This document shows, piece by piece, positions 45,721 through 55,268 of a DNA stretch of 64,000 nt. The stretch's first letter is position 1. Every line of letters begins with the position of its first letter. Location of the stretch: positions 96,167 through 160,166 of the forward strand of contig CANRJR010000001.1 in the NCBI GenBank assembly GCA_947631005.1, in the 5' to 3' direction. This stretch comes from an uncultured Clostridia bacterium (GTDB lineage: Bacteria; Bacillota; Clostridia; Christensenellales; Borkfalkiaceae). The position numbers and the translations under genes are program-made. The notes beneath the pieces were generated by a model that saw only the letters and a program-made list of their open reading frames with translations, did not search any database and was not told the origin of the DNA.

Positions 45721-46683
45721 TTATGAATCCATTGCCGAGGGATCGTCGGAGGAAACGCCGCCGACGATGCGATCTTTTTCGATGAAGTATTTCTTGCCCG
45801 CGCCTTCGTAGTAGTTGACGAACTGCATGACGAGCAGGAAGATGAAGCTCAACGGAACGGTGAGCAGAAGCCCGCTTCCCACCGTGCACAGCGCGAACGC
45901 GACGTTCACGACGACCACGAGATAGATGGCGACGAGGAAGCCCGCAAAGCGGTGCGAGAACCGCTTTCCGTTCTGCGCCGTCTCTTTGAGCGCGCCGACC
46001 ACCGACTTCTTCCCCTCGATGATCGCGGGGATCCACGAGGAGATAAAGGTGAGTTTGAGTGCTTGCAGACAGATGATCGCGGTGAGCGTGAGCGACACCG
46101 CGATGAGCACGGTGACCACCCCCCACGAGGGCAAGAGCGAGGGCACATAGAAGAAGAACAGCCAGCAGGCGAGCATGGAGATGAGGTCGTACACGAACGC
46201 GAGCGGGACATAGATGACCTGATAGAGCGCGGCGTTGCCGATGTTGCGGAAGAACGAATATTGGAAACTGACGCGGGCGAACACGCTCATGCGCTCGTTG
46301 ATGAGCGTTCCCACGGCGAACAGGGCGAGCCCGTTGGTGAAGCGGGAGAGAAGATAGATACAGCTTACGCCGATCACCGACCCGACGATCGAGCCGATCT
46401 TGGAGGCGACGAGCTGTCCGAATGCGACAAGGACGTTATGGGAGACCGTTTGGAAGTTGTGCAGCTCCTCCACTTCGCCCGTCGTGAGCGCGCGCAAAAA
46501 GTCGCCCAAGAGCCCCTTTACCGCGTCGAATTCCGCGCTCTGCACGATCGCCGCGAGCCCGAGCCGCAAAATGACGAACGTGAGGCTGAAAAACACGATC
46601 CCCGATACGATGCGGTACAGCAAAAGTTTGAATACGTTGGGAAATTGGTCGGCGGTTATCAGAACGGAATGACGGAATCTCAT
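45721..46683 (-). CDS. Polytopic membrane protein of unknown function
   Basis: Multiple predicted TM segments; ATGA overlap with neighbour. Confidence 0.7.
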   Translation of the reverse strand: MRFRHSVLITADQFPNVFKLLLYRIVSGIVFFSLTFVILRLGLAAIVQSAEFDAVKGLLGDFLRALTTGEVEELHNFQTVSHNVLVAFGQLVASKIGSIVGSVIGVSCIYLLSRFTNGLALFAVGTLINERMSVFARVSFQYSFFRNIGNAALYQVIYVPLAFVYDLISMLACWLFFFYVPSLLPSWGVVTVLIAVSLTLTAIICLQALKLTFISSWIPAIIEGKKSVVGALKETAQNGKRFSHRFAGFLVAIYLVVVVNVAFALCTVGSGLLLTVPLSFIFLLVMQFVNYYEGAGKKYFIEKDRIVGGVSSDDPSAMDS

Positions 46684-47507
46684 AACAAATACCCCCTGTA
46701 ACTGTGGAGCACGTCCTCCCTGTCGATCTTATCCGTCTCGAAATAGACCGTCTCCATGCGCACGCAGAAGTTCAGAATGAGCATGGCGTACACGAGCACG
46801 ACGATGATACGGAAGAACACGGAGGGCAGAAGCGACGCGCCCGCGATCGCGGCGATGGCGGGCAGGTAGGAGATCAGATAGGACAAAATGAGCTTCCACC
46901 TCACCCCGACCGTAAGGCGGTAGGAATAGAGAAAGGCGTCGTATGCGCCGAAGCCCGTCGCCTGACGGCAGGGCGTCCAGAGATAGAAGATCGTGATGAG
47001 GAAGAACAGCACATACGAGAAGAACAGACAGCACGCGACCGTGGCGATATATACGACCGCCGTAACGTGAATGAACGAGATGACGAACAAGATCGCCGAG
47101 AACACGACCGCCCAAACTTCATACAGCACGGTGTACGCAAGCGTGATGAAGAGGACGGAGGGCAGGATGTTGCGGCATTCCGCGAACACGCCGCTGAACG
47201 TCCGCTTCCCGATGCGCATGTGCTTTTCGACGAACGCGAGCAGGAACGAAGCGAACAGCGCGACGCTCAAATAGGCGAGGAGACTGTAAACGCCGCCCAG
47301 CCACGAATCGAAGCGCACGATGCTCCAACACTTGAAAAATTGCACAAATTCCATTTCGGGCTGACCCGAAAAGAACTTTTTCGTCAGCGCGGAGACGCCC
47401 GTATAGTCGACGGAGAGCGCGAGGAAGATCGCCGGTACGATCACGAACGGCAACAACAACCAAATATTCTTGAAGATGTATTTCCAACTTCCGAATACGG
47501 TACGCAT
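46680..47507 (-). CDS. Polytopic membrane protein of unknown function
   Basis: Multiple predicted TM segments. Confidence 0.7.
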   Translation of the reverse strand: MRTVFGSWKYIFKNIWLLLPFVIVPAIFLALSVDYTGVSALTKKFFSGQPEMEFVQFFKCWSIVRFDSWLGGVYSLLAYLSVALFASFLLAFVEKHMRIGKRTFSGVFAECRNILPSVLFITLAYTVLYEVWAVVFSAILFVISFIHVTAVVYIATVACCLFFSYVLFFLITIFYLWTPCRQATGFGAYDAFLYSYRLTVGVRWKLILSYLISYLPAIAAIAGASLLPSVFFRIIVVLVYAMLILNFCVRMETVYFETDKIDREDVLHSYRGYLL

Positions 47508-47575
47508 AACTCACTCCTTATTCCGTCATCATTATATAACAATTTCCCCGCGCTGTAAAGCGGTTTGAAGAAAAA

Positions 47576-47592
47576 ACCCCGCTTTGCGGGCG
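47576..47592 (-). terminator. Terminator after radC
   Basis: ccccgc ttt gcggg, minus-strand tail tttttt. Confidence 0.6.
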
Positions 47593-47624
47593 GGAAAACT
47601 TCCCTGCCTTTCCGCAAAACCCGT

Positions 47625-48335
47625 TCAGTGCACGTTCTGCAAGATCTTTTTCAAATTGTACTTTTCCTTGATCTCGCCGAGCGTGCCCGCGGTGAAATAG
47701 CTGTAACAGTCGCTCTCCCCCACGATGATATGGTCGTAGAACACGATCTCCTGCATCGCGCAGATCATTTGCACGCGCGCGGTGAACACGTCGTCCTCCT
47801 GCGAGGGCTGCGCCTTGCCGTGCGGGTGGTTGTGCGCGACGGCGAGCCCGCCGGGCTGCTGCGCCGCCAAGATCCGCATGAGCTCCTCCGTGCCGAAGCT
47901 CGCCTCGCCGCTTCGCCCCGTCGAGAACCGCTTGATGAACTTCACGCGGTCGCCCTTCCCGATCAAATAACATTCGACCGCCTCGCTGTCGAGCCCGCCG
48001 AGACGCTCCCGCGCAAGATCCAGAAGCACGGCGGGATTGTTGAGACGGACGGGAGCTTCGCCGCGGACGCACGCGCGGCGGTACAACTGCCCCGCCGTGC
48101 GGATGAGCCCCGCCGCCGACGCGCCGATCCCGTCGACCGAGCGCAGTTCCTCTACGCTCGCCCCGAACACGCCGTCGACCGAGCCGAACGTGCGGAGAAG
48201 TTCGTGCGCGAGCGGATTGGTATTGACCCGCGGCAGCGCGTAAAAGAGCAGAATCTCCAACAGTTCGTGATCCTGCAATCCTTCGGCGTCGTGCATCAAC
48301 CGTTCCATCATGCGTTTTCTGTGTCCCTCGTGCAT
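47625..48335 (-). CDS. radC: RadC/JAB domain protein
   Basis: HNHPHGKAQPSQEDDVFTARV (JAMM), DHIIVG; start set at MHEGHRKRM. Confidence 0.93.
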   Translation of the reverse strand: MHEGHRKRMMERLMHDAEGLQDHELLEILLFYALPRVNTNPLAHELLRTFGSVDGVFGASVEELRSVDGIGASAAGLIRTAGQLYRRACVRGEAPVRLNNPAVLLDLARERLGGLDSEAVECYLIGKGDRVKFIKRFSTGRSGEASFGTEELMRILAAQQPGGLAVAHNHPHGKAQPSQEDDVFTARVQMICAMQEIVFYDHIIVGESDCYSYFTAGTLGEIKEKYNLKKILQNVH

Positions 48336-48354
48336 GGTCTTACTCCGCGCACCG

Positions 48355-48828
48355 TTACTTCCCTGCGACCGAAACGAGCGTGGGCGTCGCTTTCCCGCGG
48401 TGCAATACAAGATAGCAATAGGACGGATCGGCATACGCCCCGAGCGCACCGGGGCAGACGCAGAGCACGCCGCCGATCTCCTCCGTTTTCGCCTCGTGCG
48501 TATGTCCGTACAGGGCGACCTCGCATCCCAGCTCCCGCGCGCGGGCGGCAAGCCTCTCCCTGCCGCTCTTTACGCCGTAGCGGTGTCCGTGACAGCAGAA
48601 CACCGAACCGTCGCCCGTCTCGATGACGCACTCCTCCAAAGCCGCCGAAAAATCGCAGTTCCCGTGCAGGACGTACGTCTTTTCGGGATATTCCCGCGCC
48701 GTTTCGCGCATGTCCCCCGCGCCATCGCCGAGGTGGACGATATAGTCGTTTTCCGCAAACAGCGCGCGTACTTTGTCGACCGCGCCCCGTCTGCCGTGGG
48801 TGTCCGAAAGGACGACAAAGGTGGTCAT
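48355..48828 (-). CDS. YfcE/MJ0936-type metallophosphoesterase
   Basis: VVLSDTHGRRGAV, VHLGDGAGD, VLHGNCDF, CCHGHRYG, LYGHTHEAK. Confidence 0.93.
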   Translation of the reverse strand: MTTFVVLSDTHGRRGAVDKVRALFAENDYIVHLGDGAGDMRETAREYPEKTYVLHGNCDFSAALEECVIETGDGSVFCCHGHRYGVKSGRERLAARARELGCEVALYGHTHEAKTEEIGGVLCVCPGALGAYADPSYCYLVLHRGKATPTLVSVAGK

Positions 48829-49400
48829 AATTTTTCTTTGAGCGCGGCAAGCGCGCGACCGCGGTGGGAACAGCCGTTCTTTTCGGGCTCGGAAGCCTCC
48901 GCAAAGGAGACGCCGAGATCGTCGCTCAAAAACAAGGGATCGTACCCGAACCCGTTCTCACCGCGGCTCTCCGTGAGGATGCTCCCGTCCGTTCTTCCCT
49001 CCGCCGTGAGAAGCGTGCCGTCGGGAAAGGCGAGCGCGACCGCGCACGAAAAATGCGCCCGACGGTTTTTCTCGCCCGCAAGACGTTCGAGCAAATAGGC
49101 GCGGTTGCCCGCCGTATAGCCGCGCGGGGCGAACTTTTCGGCAAAGCGCGCGCTGTACACCCCGGGCGCGCCGCCCAAAGCGTCCACGCAGAGCCCGCTG
49201 TCGTCGGCGAGCGCGGGAAGCCCCGTGGCGCGGCAGACCGTTTCCGCCTTGATGCGGGCGTTCTCCGCGAACGTTTCGCCCGTCTCCTCGATCTCGCCGC
49301 AAAAGCCCGCCTCCGCTTCGGAGACGATCTCGAACCCCGCGAGGATCTCCCGTATCTCTTTGAGTTTATGGGCGTTGCCCGTCGCCGCGACGATCTTCAT
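48825..49400 (-). CDS. rdgB: XTP/dITP diphosphatase (RdgB/HAM1)
   Basis: MKIVAATGNAHKLKEI, ETFAENARIKAE, PALADDSGLCVDALGGAPGVYSAR, GFGYDPLF. Confidence 0.95.
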   Translation of the reverse strand: MKIVAATGNAHKLKEIREILAGFEIVSEAEAGFCGEIEETGETFAENARIKAETVCRATGLPALADDSGLCVDALGGAPGVYSARFAEKFAPRGYTAGNRAYLLERLAGEKNRRAHFSCAVALAFPDGTLLTAEGRTDGSILTESRGENGFGYDPLFLSDDLGVSFAEASEPEKNGCSHRGRALAALKEKL

Positions 49401-51121
49401 ACGGTCTCCAACGGGACAAAGGAATATTTTTCGAGGTCGAACAGACCGCGGTCGAGCAGTTTGAGTTTGGGAATGACGGCAAGCGACAAAAACGCGAGCG
49501 TCATGAACGGCTCGTATCCCTCGCGCACCCCCATGGCGCGGGCGCGCAACGCGATCTCCCGCGTACGGCGCACGACCTCCTCCGCGGGCGCGGAACTCAT
49601 CAGCCCCGCGATGTCGAGCGGGAATACGTCCTCGCCGTCGCCGACGCACGCCATGCCGCCCCCCGCCTCTTTCAGCAAGACGGCGACGCGCGCCATCGCC
49701 TTTCGATCGTCGCCGAGGACGACGAGATTGTGGCTGTCGTGCGCGACCGAGATCCCGATCGCGCCGCCGCGCAGACCGTATCCCTCCACGAGCCCCAGCC
49801 CGATGTTGCCGTTCTTGCCGTGCCGCTCGATGACGGCGATGAGATCGAGATCTTCGCGGTGAAGATAGTCGCGCCCGATCTCCCCCTGCGGCGCGGGATG
49901 AAGTTTCTCTTCTGTGGTGAGCCCGTACGGCGTCACGCGCATGGCGCGGAACTTGCCGCCGTGCCCGCGCACCGTGAAGCTGTCGGGCGTGATGTCGGCG
50001 GTCTTTACCGTGCCGCGCACCGCGTCGGGCAAATAGCGGGGACGTTCGAAGCGGGGCGTCCCCTCCTCCGCGACGAGCACGCCGCGGCGGAATACCGCGC
50101 GCACGCGGAAAGACGAGAGATCGTCCACGAGCGCGATATCGGCGAAATAGCGGGGCGCAACGGCACCCATGTCCGCAAGGCGGTAGCATTCCGCGATGTT
50201 GAGCGTCGCCGCGGCGACGGCGTATTTGGCAGGATAGCCCGCCGCAACGAGGCGGCGCAACGCGTCGTCGAGATGTCCCGCCGTGAGGTCGCGCGCGTTC
50301 TTATCGTCCGAGCAGAGCAAAAACCTGCGGAAGTTGCAGTCGTTCACGGCTGCCGCCGCGTCCGAGAGATTGTTGGCGGACGACCCGCAACGGATCTGCA
50401 CATACAGCCCCCGCGCGAGTTTTTCGCGGCAATCCTCCGCCGACACGTTTTCGTGATCGGTGAGAATGCCCGCGGCGCGGTAGGCGTTGAGCGCGTCCCC
50501 CGAGAGGGCGGGCGCATGCCCGTCTACCGTCTTTCCCGCCGCAAGCGCGCCCTCGATCTTGCGGAGCACGTCGGCGTCCGCGCCGAGCACGGCGGGGAAA
50601 TTCATCATTTCGCCCAAGCCGAAAAAGACGTCTCTTGCGATCTCTTTCTCGGTCTCCTTGCCCGAAAGGGTCGCCCCGCTCGTCTCAAAGGGGGTGGCGG
50701 GCACGCAGGAGGGAAGTTCCAAAAACACCTGCAAGGGCTCTACGTCCTCCACGCGCAGGCGGGAGACGGCTTCCTTGATATATTCCGCACCCTGCACGCC
50801 GCATACGTTTACGATCTCGTGCGGGTCGGCGATCACCGCCGTCGTGCCGTGCGGCACGGCGAGCGCGGCAAATTCCTCGGGGGAGAGCATGGAACTCTCG
50901 ATATGGATATGCGCGTCGATGAAGGCGGGCAGGGCGATCTTTCCCGCGGCGTCGTACGAACGCAACGCGGCATACCCTTTTCCGATGCCGACGATCCTGC
51001 CCTCGGCAACGGCGATGTCTCCCTCCTCCGTCTCGCCCGTAAACACGTTATAGATGCGCGCGTTTGTAATGACGAGGTCGCACGCGCAACGTTTCATGGC
51101 GCAATCGATGAGATGTTTCAT
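49397..51121 (-). CDS. ade: Adenine deaminase
   Basis: LPAFIDAHIHIESSMLSPEEFA, GTTAVIADPHEIVNVCG, VNFPAVLGADADV, AHDSHNLVVLG. Confidence 0.95.
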   Translation of the reverse strand: MKHLIDCAMKRCACDLVITNARIYNVFTGETEEGDIAVAEGRIVGIGKGYAALRSYDAAGKIALPAFIDAHIHIESSMLSPEEFAALAVPHGTTAVIADPHEIVNVCGVQGAEYIKEAVSRLRVEDVEPLQVFLELPSCVPATPFETSGATLSGKETEKEIARDVFFGLGEMMNFPAVLGADADVLRKIEGALAAGKTVDGHAPALSGDALNAYRAAGILTDHENVSAEDCREKLARGLYVQIRCGSSANNLSDAAAAVNDCNFRRFLLCSDDKNARDLTAGHLDDALRRLVAAGYPAKYAVAAATLNIAECYRLADMGAVAPRYFADIALVDDLSSFRVRAVFRRGVLVAEEGTPRFERPRYLPDAVRGTVKTADITPDSFTVRGHGGKFRAMRVTPYGLTTEEKLHPAPQGEIGRDYLHREDLDLIAVIERHGKNGNIGLGLVEGYGLRGGAIGISVAHDSHNLVVLGDDRKAMARVAVLLKEAGGGMACVGDGEDVFPLDIAGLMSSAPAEEVVRRTREIALRARAMGVREGYEPFMTLAFLSLAVIPKLKLLDRGLFDLEKYSFVPLETV

Positions 51122-51308
51122 AAGGAAATTATATCACATTCCGAGGTTATTGACAAGGGCTTGATAAAAATTTTCAATCCCGAACGCAAAAAAAGTCGGA
51201 TTTCCGCATCGCGTTCCGCCGCCCCGACTGCCCGAAGTTTCTGAAATGTCATTCTGTACCGCCCGTCGTTTCTAATATGTCATGTTGCCCCGCCCGTCGT
51301 TTCTAATT

Positions 51309-51960
51309 TGTCATGTTGAGCGGAGGCGAGCGGAGCGAGCCGAAGCCGAAACATCTCCCTTATTCTTATTGTTTTTATTCCGATGTCATTTCACCCCGCC
51401 CGAAGTTTCCGATTTATTCCAAGGGCGGCACAAACGGGCAACGCCCGCAGAATCGAGAAATCCCCTCGTGCGTTGATGAAGCTTAAAATAAAAATATGGG
51501 AGATTTCTCCACGCGCCGCTTACGCGGCTTGGTCGAAATGACATAATTGGGAATACCGCTTCGCTCGAAATGACATTTGGGGAACGCCTATTCGCTTCCA
51601 ATATGTCATGTTGAGCGGAGGCGAGCGGAGCGAGCCGAAGCCGAAACATCTCCCTTATTCTTATTGTTTTTATTCCGAAGTCATGTTGCCCCGCCCGAAG
51701 TTTCCGATATGTTCCAAGGGCGGCACGAGCGGGCAACGCCCGCAGAATCGAGAAATCCCCTCGTGCGTTGATGAAGCTTAAATAAAAATAAGGGAGATTT
51801 CTCCACGCGCCGCTTACGCGGCTTGGTCGAAATGACATAATTGGGAATACCGCTTCGCTCGAAATGACATAATTGGGAACGCCTGTTCGTTTCTAATTTG
51901 TCATGTTGAGCGGAGGCGAGCGGAGCGAGCCGAAGTCGAAACATCTCCCTTATTGTTATG
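51309..51960. repeat. Two tandem copies of a 295-bp repeat plus a truncated third
   Basis: tgtcatgttgagcggaggcgagcggagcgagccgaag...ctcgaaatgaca, unit starts at 51309, 51604 and 51899. Confidence 0.88.
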
Positions 51961-51982
51961 TTGTTATGCGGGAAATCCGCGG

Positions 51983-54034
51983 TCAGGCGATCCTGCGGCG
52001 CATGCGCAGGGAATTGAGGACGGCGAGCAGCATCACGCCCACGTCGCCGAGCACCGCCGCCCAGAGCGGGACAAATCCCGCGAGCGACAATCCCATGAGC
52101 GCGAGCTTGACCGCGATGGAGAACACGATGTTTTCGAACACGATCTTGCGCGTCTTGCGCGCCCCTTTCACCGCCTTGGGCAGGGCGGTGAGCGTATCGC
52201 TTGCGAGCACGAAATCGCTCGCCTCGATGGCGGCGTCACTTCCGAGCCCGCCCATCGCCACCGCAACGTCGCTCTCTGCCATGACGGGCGTATCGTTGAT
52301 CCCATCCCCCACATACAGGAGCGCGCCCTCCGTTTTGAGCCGTTCGGCGCGGGCGGGTTTGTCGGCGGGAAGAAGATCGGCGCAGATCTCGTCGACGGGA
52401 AGTTCTTTCAGCGTCGCTTCGGCACGCGCCGCGCTGTCGCCCGTGAGGACGGCGATCTTGTGCACGCCCGCGTCTTTGAGCGCGCGCAATGCCTCTCCCG
52501 CCTCGGGACGGACGCGGTCGGCAATCTCGACGCTCCCGACGAGCTTCCCATCTTCGGCGACGTAGACGGTTACGCCCTCCCCCGTCTCCTGTGCGGGAAT
52601 GCCGTGTTCGCGCATGAGCCGCAGACTGCCGACGAGGACGGCTTTCCCCCCGACGACGGCGGAGAGCCCCCTCCCCGCGAGTTCCCGCACCTCCTCTGCT
52701 TTTGCCCCCTCAATCCCGCGGAATGCCTGTGCGAGCGGGTGGGAGGAAGCCTGTTCCACGCCCGCTGCGATCGCGAGGGCGCGCCCGTCGCCGTTCACCC
52801 TGCCGACGGTAAATTTGCCCTCGGTGAGCGTCCCCGTCTTGTCGAACGCGGCGACCTTGACTTTGGCGAGCGCGTCGAGCCCCACTGCGCCCTTTGCGAG
52901 CACGCCGTGGCGCGCGAGCGTGCCGACGCCCGAAAAATAGGTGAGCGGCACCGAGATGATGAGCGCGCACGGGCAGGAGATGACGAGGAAGTTGAGCGCG
53001 CGCGGGATCCAGACCGTGAAGTTATAGTCCTGAAACAGGGGCGGGACGACGCCGATGAGGAGCGCGGCGAGCACGACGACGGGCGTATAGATACGGGCGA
53101 ATTTGGTGATGAATTTTTCGGGCTTTGCCTTTGCCGCCGACGAATTTTCCACGAGTTCGAGGATCTTGGAGACGGCACTCTCCGAAACGGGGCGCACCAC
53201 TTCCGCACGCACGGCGTTCCCCTCGTTGACGCACCCCGCGAGGATCTCCTCGCCCGCCTCGGCTTCTTTGAGATACGCCTCCCCCGTGAGCGACTTGGTG
53301 TCGAACGAGGAGGGTTCGAGAAGGCGGCAGTCGACGGGCGTCCTGTCCCCCTTGCGCAACAGAATGACGTCGCCCGCGGAGAGTTCTTCGGGCGGGATCT
53401 CCTCCCGCGCCTCCCCCGTGATACGGATGGCGACGTCCGTTTTGAGCTCCATGAGCTTCTCGATCGCCCCGCGCGACGAGGCGACCGCGATGTTTTGCAA
53501 CAGTTCGCCGATCTCATAGAGGATCATGACGATCGCCCCCTCCATATTCTGCCCGAGCGCGAACGCACCCGCGGCGGCGAGCGTCATCAAAAAGTTCTCG
53601 TCGAAGAGGATGAAACCGCGCAGACCCTGTTTGAAGATCTTCAAAAAGCCGCAGGCGACCGTATAAAGCGCGCGCCAGCCCGCCGCAAGAAAGGCGCACA
53701 GAAAGAGGACGAGGCTCGCCGTTTCATACCCGCACAGTTCGAGCACGAGCGCGGGGATAAAGCAGACGAGAGAGACCGCGATCGAGACGATCTCTTTTAA
53801 GTGCCGCTCCTTTTTCCGCGGCGCGTTGCCGTCGACGATCTCCACCTCCTCGAAGTGCGAAATGACGTCGATACAGGTTTGAAGCGCGTCCTCCCCCTCG
53901 TACGCAAGGGTGACGCGCTGGTTGATGAAATCGGCGGCGGCGTCCTGTACGCCCTCCACCTTTTTCAGTTCCTCCGAAAGCTCCGCGGCGCACGCCGCGC
54001 AGTCCAAATTCTTGATATGAATGACCCGTTTCAT
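51983..54034 (-). CDS. Heavy-metal translocating P-type ATPase (Zn/Cd/Pb type)
   Basis: N-terminal HMA domain IKNLDCAACAAELSEEL, CPC in SCPCALIISVPLTYF, FDKTGTLTEGKF, VGDGINDTPVMAESDVAVAMG. Confidence 0.93.
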   Translation of the reverse strand: MKRVIHIKNLDCAACAAELSEELKKVEGVQDAAADFINQRVTLAYEGEDALQTCIDVISHFEEVEIVDGNAPRKKERHLKEIVSIAVSLVCFIPALVLELCGYETASLVLFLCAFLAAGWRALYTVACGFLKIFKQGLRGFILFDENFLMTLAAAGAFALGQNMEGAIVMILYEIGELLQNIAVASSRGAIEKLMELKTDVAIRITGEAREEIPPEELSAGDVILLRKGDRTPVDCRLLEPSSFDTKSLTGEAYLKEAEAGEEILAGCVNEGNAVRAEVVRPVSESAVSKILELVENSSAAKAKPEKFITKFARIYTPVVVLAALLIGVVPPLFQDYNFTVWIPRALNFLVISCPCALIISVPLTYFSGVGTLARHGVLAKGAVGLDALAKVKVAAFDKTGTLTEGKFTVGRVNGDGRALAIAAGVEQASSHPLAQAFRGIEGAKAEEVRELAGRGLSAVVGGKAVLVGSLRLMREHGIPAQETGEGVTVYVAEDGKLVGSVEIADRVRPEAGEALRALKDAGVHKIAVLTGDSAARAEATLKELPVDEICADLLPADKPARAERLKTEGALLYVGDGINDTPVMAESDVAVAMGGLGSDAAIEASDFVLASDTLTALPKAVKGARKTRKIVFENIVFSIAVKLALMGLSLAGFVPLWAAVLGDVGVMLLAVLNSLRMRRRIA

Positions 54035-54043
54035 CTCTCTCCC

Positions 54044-54388
54044 TCAAATTTTACAGTGCAGATGGGCGCAGGCGAGTTCGAGCACCGCCACCACATGGCT
54101 GTCCGCAAGCGCGTACACGATGTTCTGTCCGTCGCGGCGGGAACGCACGACGCCCGCCGCCTTCAACAGCCGCAGTTGGTGGGAGACCGCGCTCTGCGTC
54201 CCCCCCACCGCCTCCACGATGTGATAGACGCACATTTCCCCCTGCCGCAACGCAAATAAAATTTTCAGCCGCGCCGTTTCGGAAATCGCCTTAAAACTCG
54301 CCGCGAGCCGCTCGGTCTCCTCCTGCGACGGCATGTTCTCCCGCGCCGCCTTCGCCGCCAACGCGTGTCTGTCCTCCGCGCAATCCAT
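54044..54388 (-). CDS. ArsR/SmtB family metalloregulatory repressor
   Basis: EMCVYHIVEAVGGTQSAVSHQLRLLKAAGVVRSRRDGQNIVYALAD; start set at ATG after AAGGAGG. Confidence 0.92.
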   Translation of the reverse strand: MDCAEDRHALAAKAARENMPSQEETERLAASFKAISETARLKILFALRQGEMCVYHIVEAVGGTQSAVSHQLRLLKAAGVVRSRRDGQNIVYALADSHVVAVLELACAHLHCKI

Positions 54389-54406
54389 CGTCCGCCTCCT
54401 TATATC

Positions 54407-54432
54407 AATATATGAATACTTGTTCATATATT
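54407..54432. promoter_or_regulatory. SmtB/CadC-type operator upstream of the metal-efflux operon
   Basis: aatatatgaa tacttg ttcatatatt, perfect 10-bp arms. Confidence 0.85.
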
Positions 54433-54452
54433 ACCACAAAAGAAAAACGCCG

Positions 54453-55268
54453 TCAAGCGTTTTCGGGAAAATTTTTGCGGGAGAGGAAAACTTTTTCGCC
54501 GAGATAGGCGAGCTCGCCCTCGGGGAAGAGGCGCAGGGCGTGCGCGATGAGCTGTTGGCGGGCGGCGTGTACGGCGCGGTTCTTCGCGCTGTCGCCGTAC
54601 TTTTCGTCCCCCACGACGGGATAGCCGAGATAGGCGAGGTGGGCGCGGATCTGGTGCGTCTTGCCCGTGTGCAGGGTGACGCGAAGCAGGGAGATCCCGT
54701 TTTCGGTAGAGAGCGTTTGATAGGCGGTGACGATCTTCTCGCCGCGGTCGGGGCTGACGCGCACGACGGCGCGCTTTTCGTCCTTTTCGAGGTACGCTTC
54801 CCTGACGGCGGCGGGCGGCGCGGGGACGCCGAACACCCGCGCGAGGTAGATCTTCTCGGCGCGCCGCCCTGCAAAGCAGGCGCGCAGGGCGGTCTCCGCG
54901 GCGCGGGTGCGCGCGAAGATCATCACGCCCGCGGTGTTGCGGTCGAGGCGGTGGATGAAGTAGGTCTCCCCCGCCCGCGCGAGCGCGGCGAACACGGCTT
55001 CGGAATTGACCCCGCTCTCCTTGTCCACCGCGACGACGTTGTCGTCCTCGTAGAGCACGCAAAAGGCGGGCTTTTGCTCCTGTTGCGGGGTGAGGAAGTA
55101 GGCGACCTCATCGCCCGTGCGCAAGGGAAGATCGCACCCCGTCTTTTTGCCGTTGACCCTGATCTCCCTGTTTTTGAGCAGGGTGCGGAAGGCGAACGAC
55201 GCCTGCGCGTCGGTGTCGTCTGTGAATTTTTTGAGCGTTGTCGGCTCGGTTACGGTGTATTTTCTCAA
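54453..55268 (-). CDS. RluA family pseudouridine synthase
   Basis: FIHRLDRNTAGVMIFAR, LHTGKTHQIRAHLAYLGYPVVGDEKYG. Confidence 0.93.
   Translation of the reverse strand: MRKYTVTEPTTLKKFTDDTDAQASFAFRTLLKNREIRVNGKKTGCDLPLRTGDEVAYFLTPQQEQKPAFCVLYEDDNVVAVDKESGVNSEAVFAALARAGETYFIHRLDRNTAGVMIFARTRAAETALRACFAGRRAEKIYLARVFGVPAPPAAVREAYLEKDEKRAVVRVSPDRGEKIVTAYQTLSTENGISLLRVTLHTGKTHQIRAHLAYLGYPVVGDEKYGDSAKNRAVHAARQQLIAHALRLFPEGELAYLGEKVFLSRKNFPENA

Noticed and set aside
48825-50189. 454-aa ORF as a fusion
   Set aside because: The upstream half is the wrong frame of ade; rdgB starts at 49400.
51282-51944. Repeated ORFs ICHVERRRAERAEAETSPLFLLFLF
   Set aside because: Translation of the 295-bp repeat; not genes.
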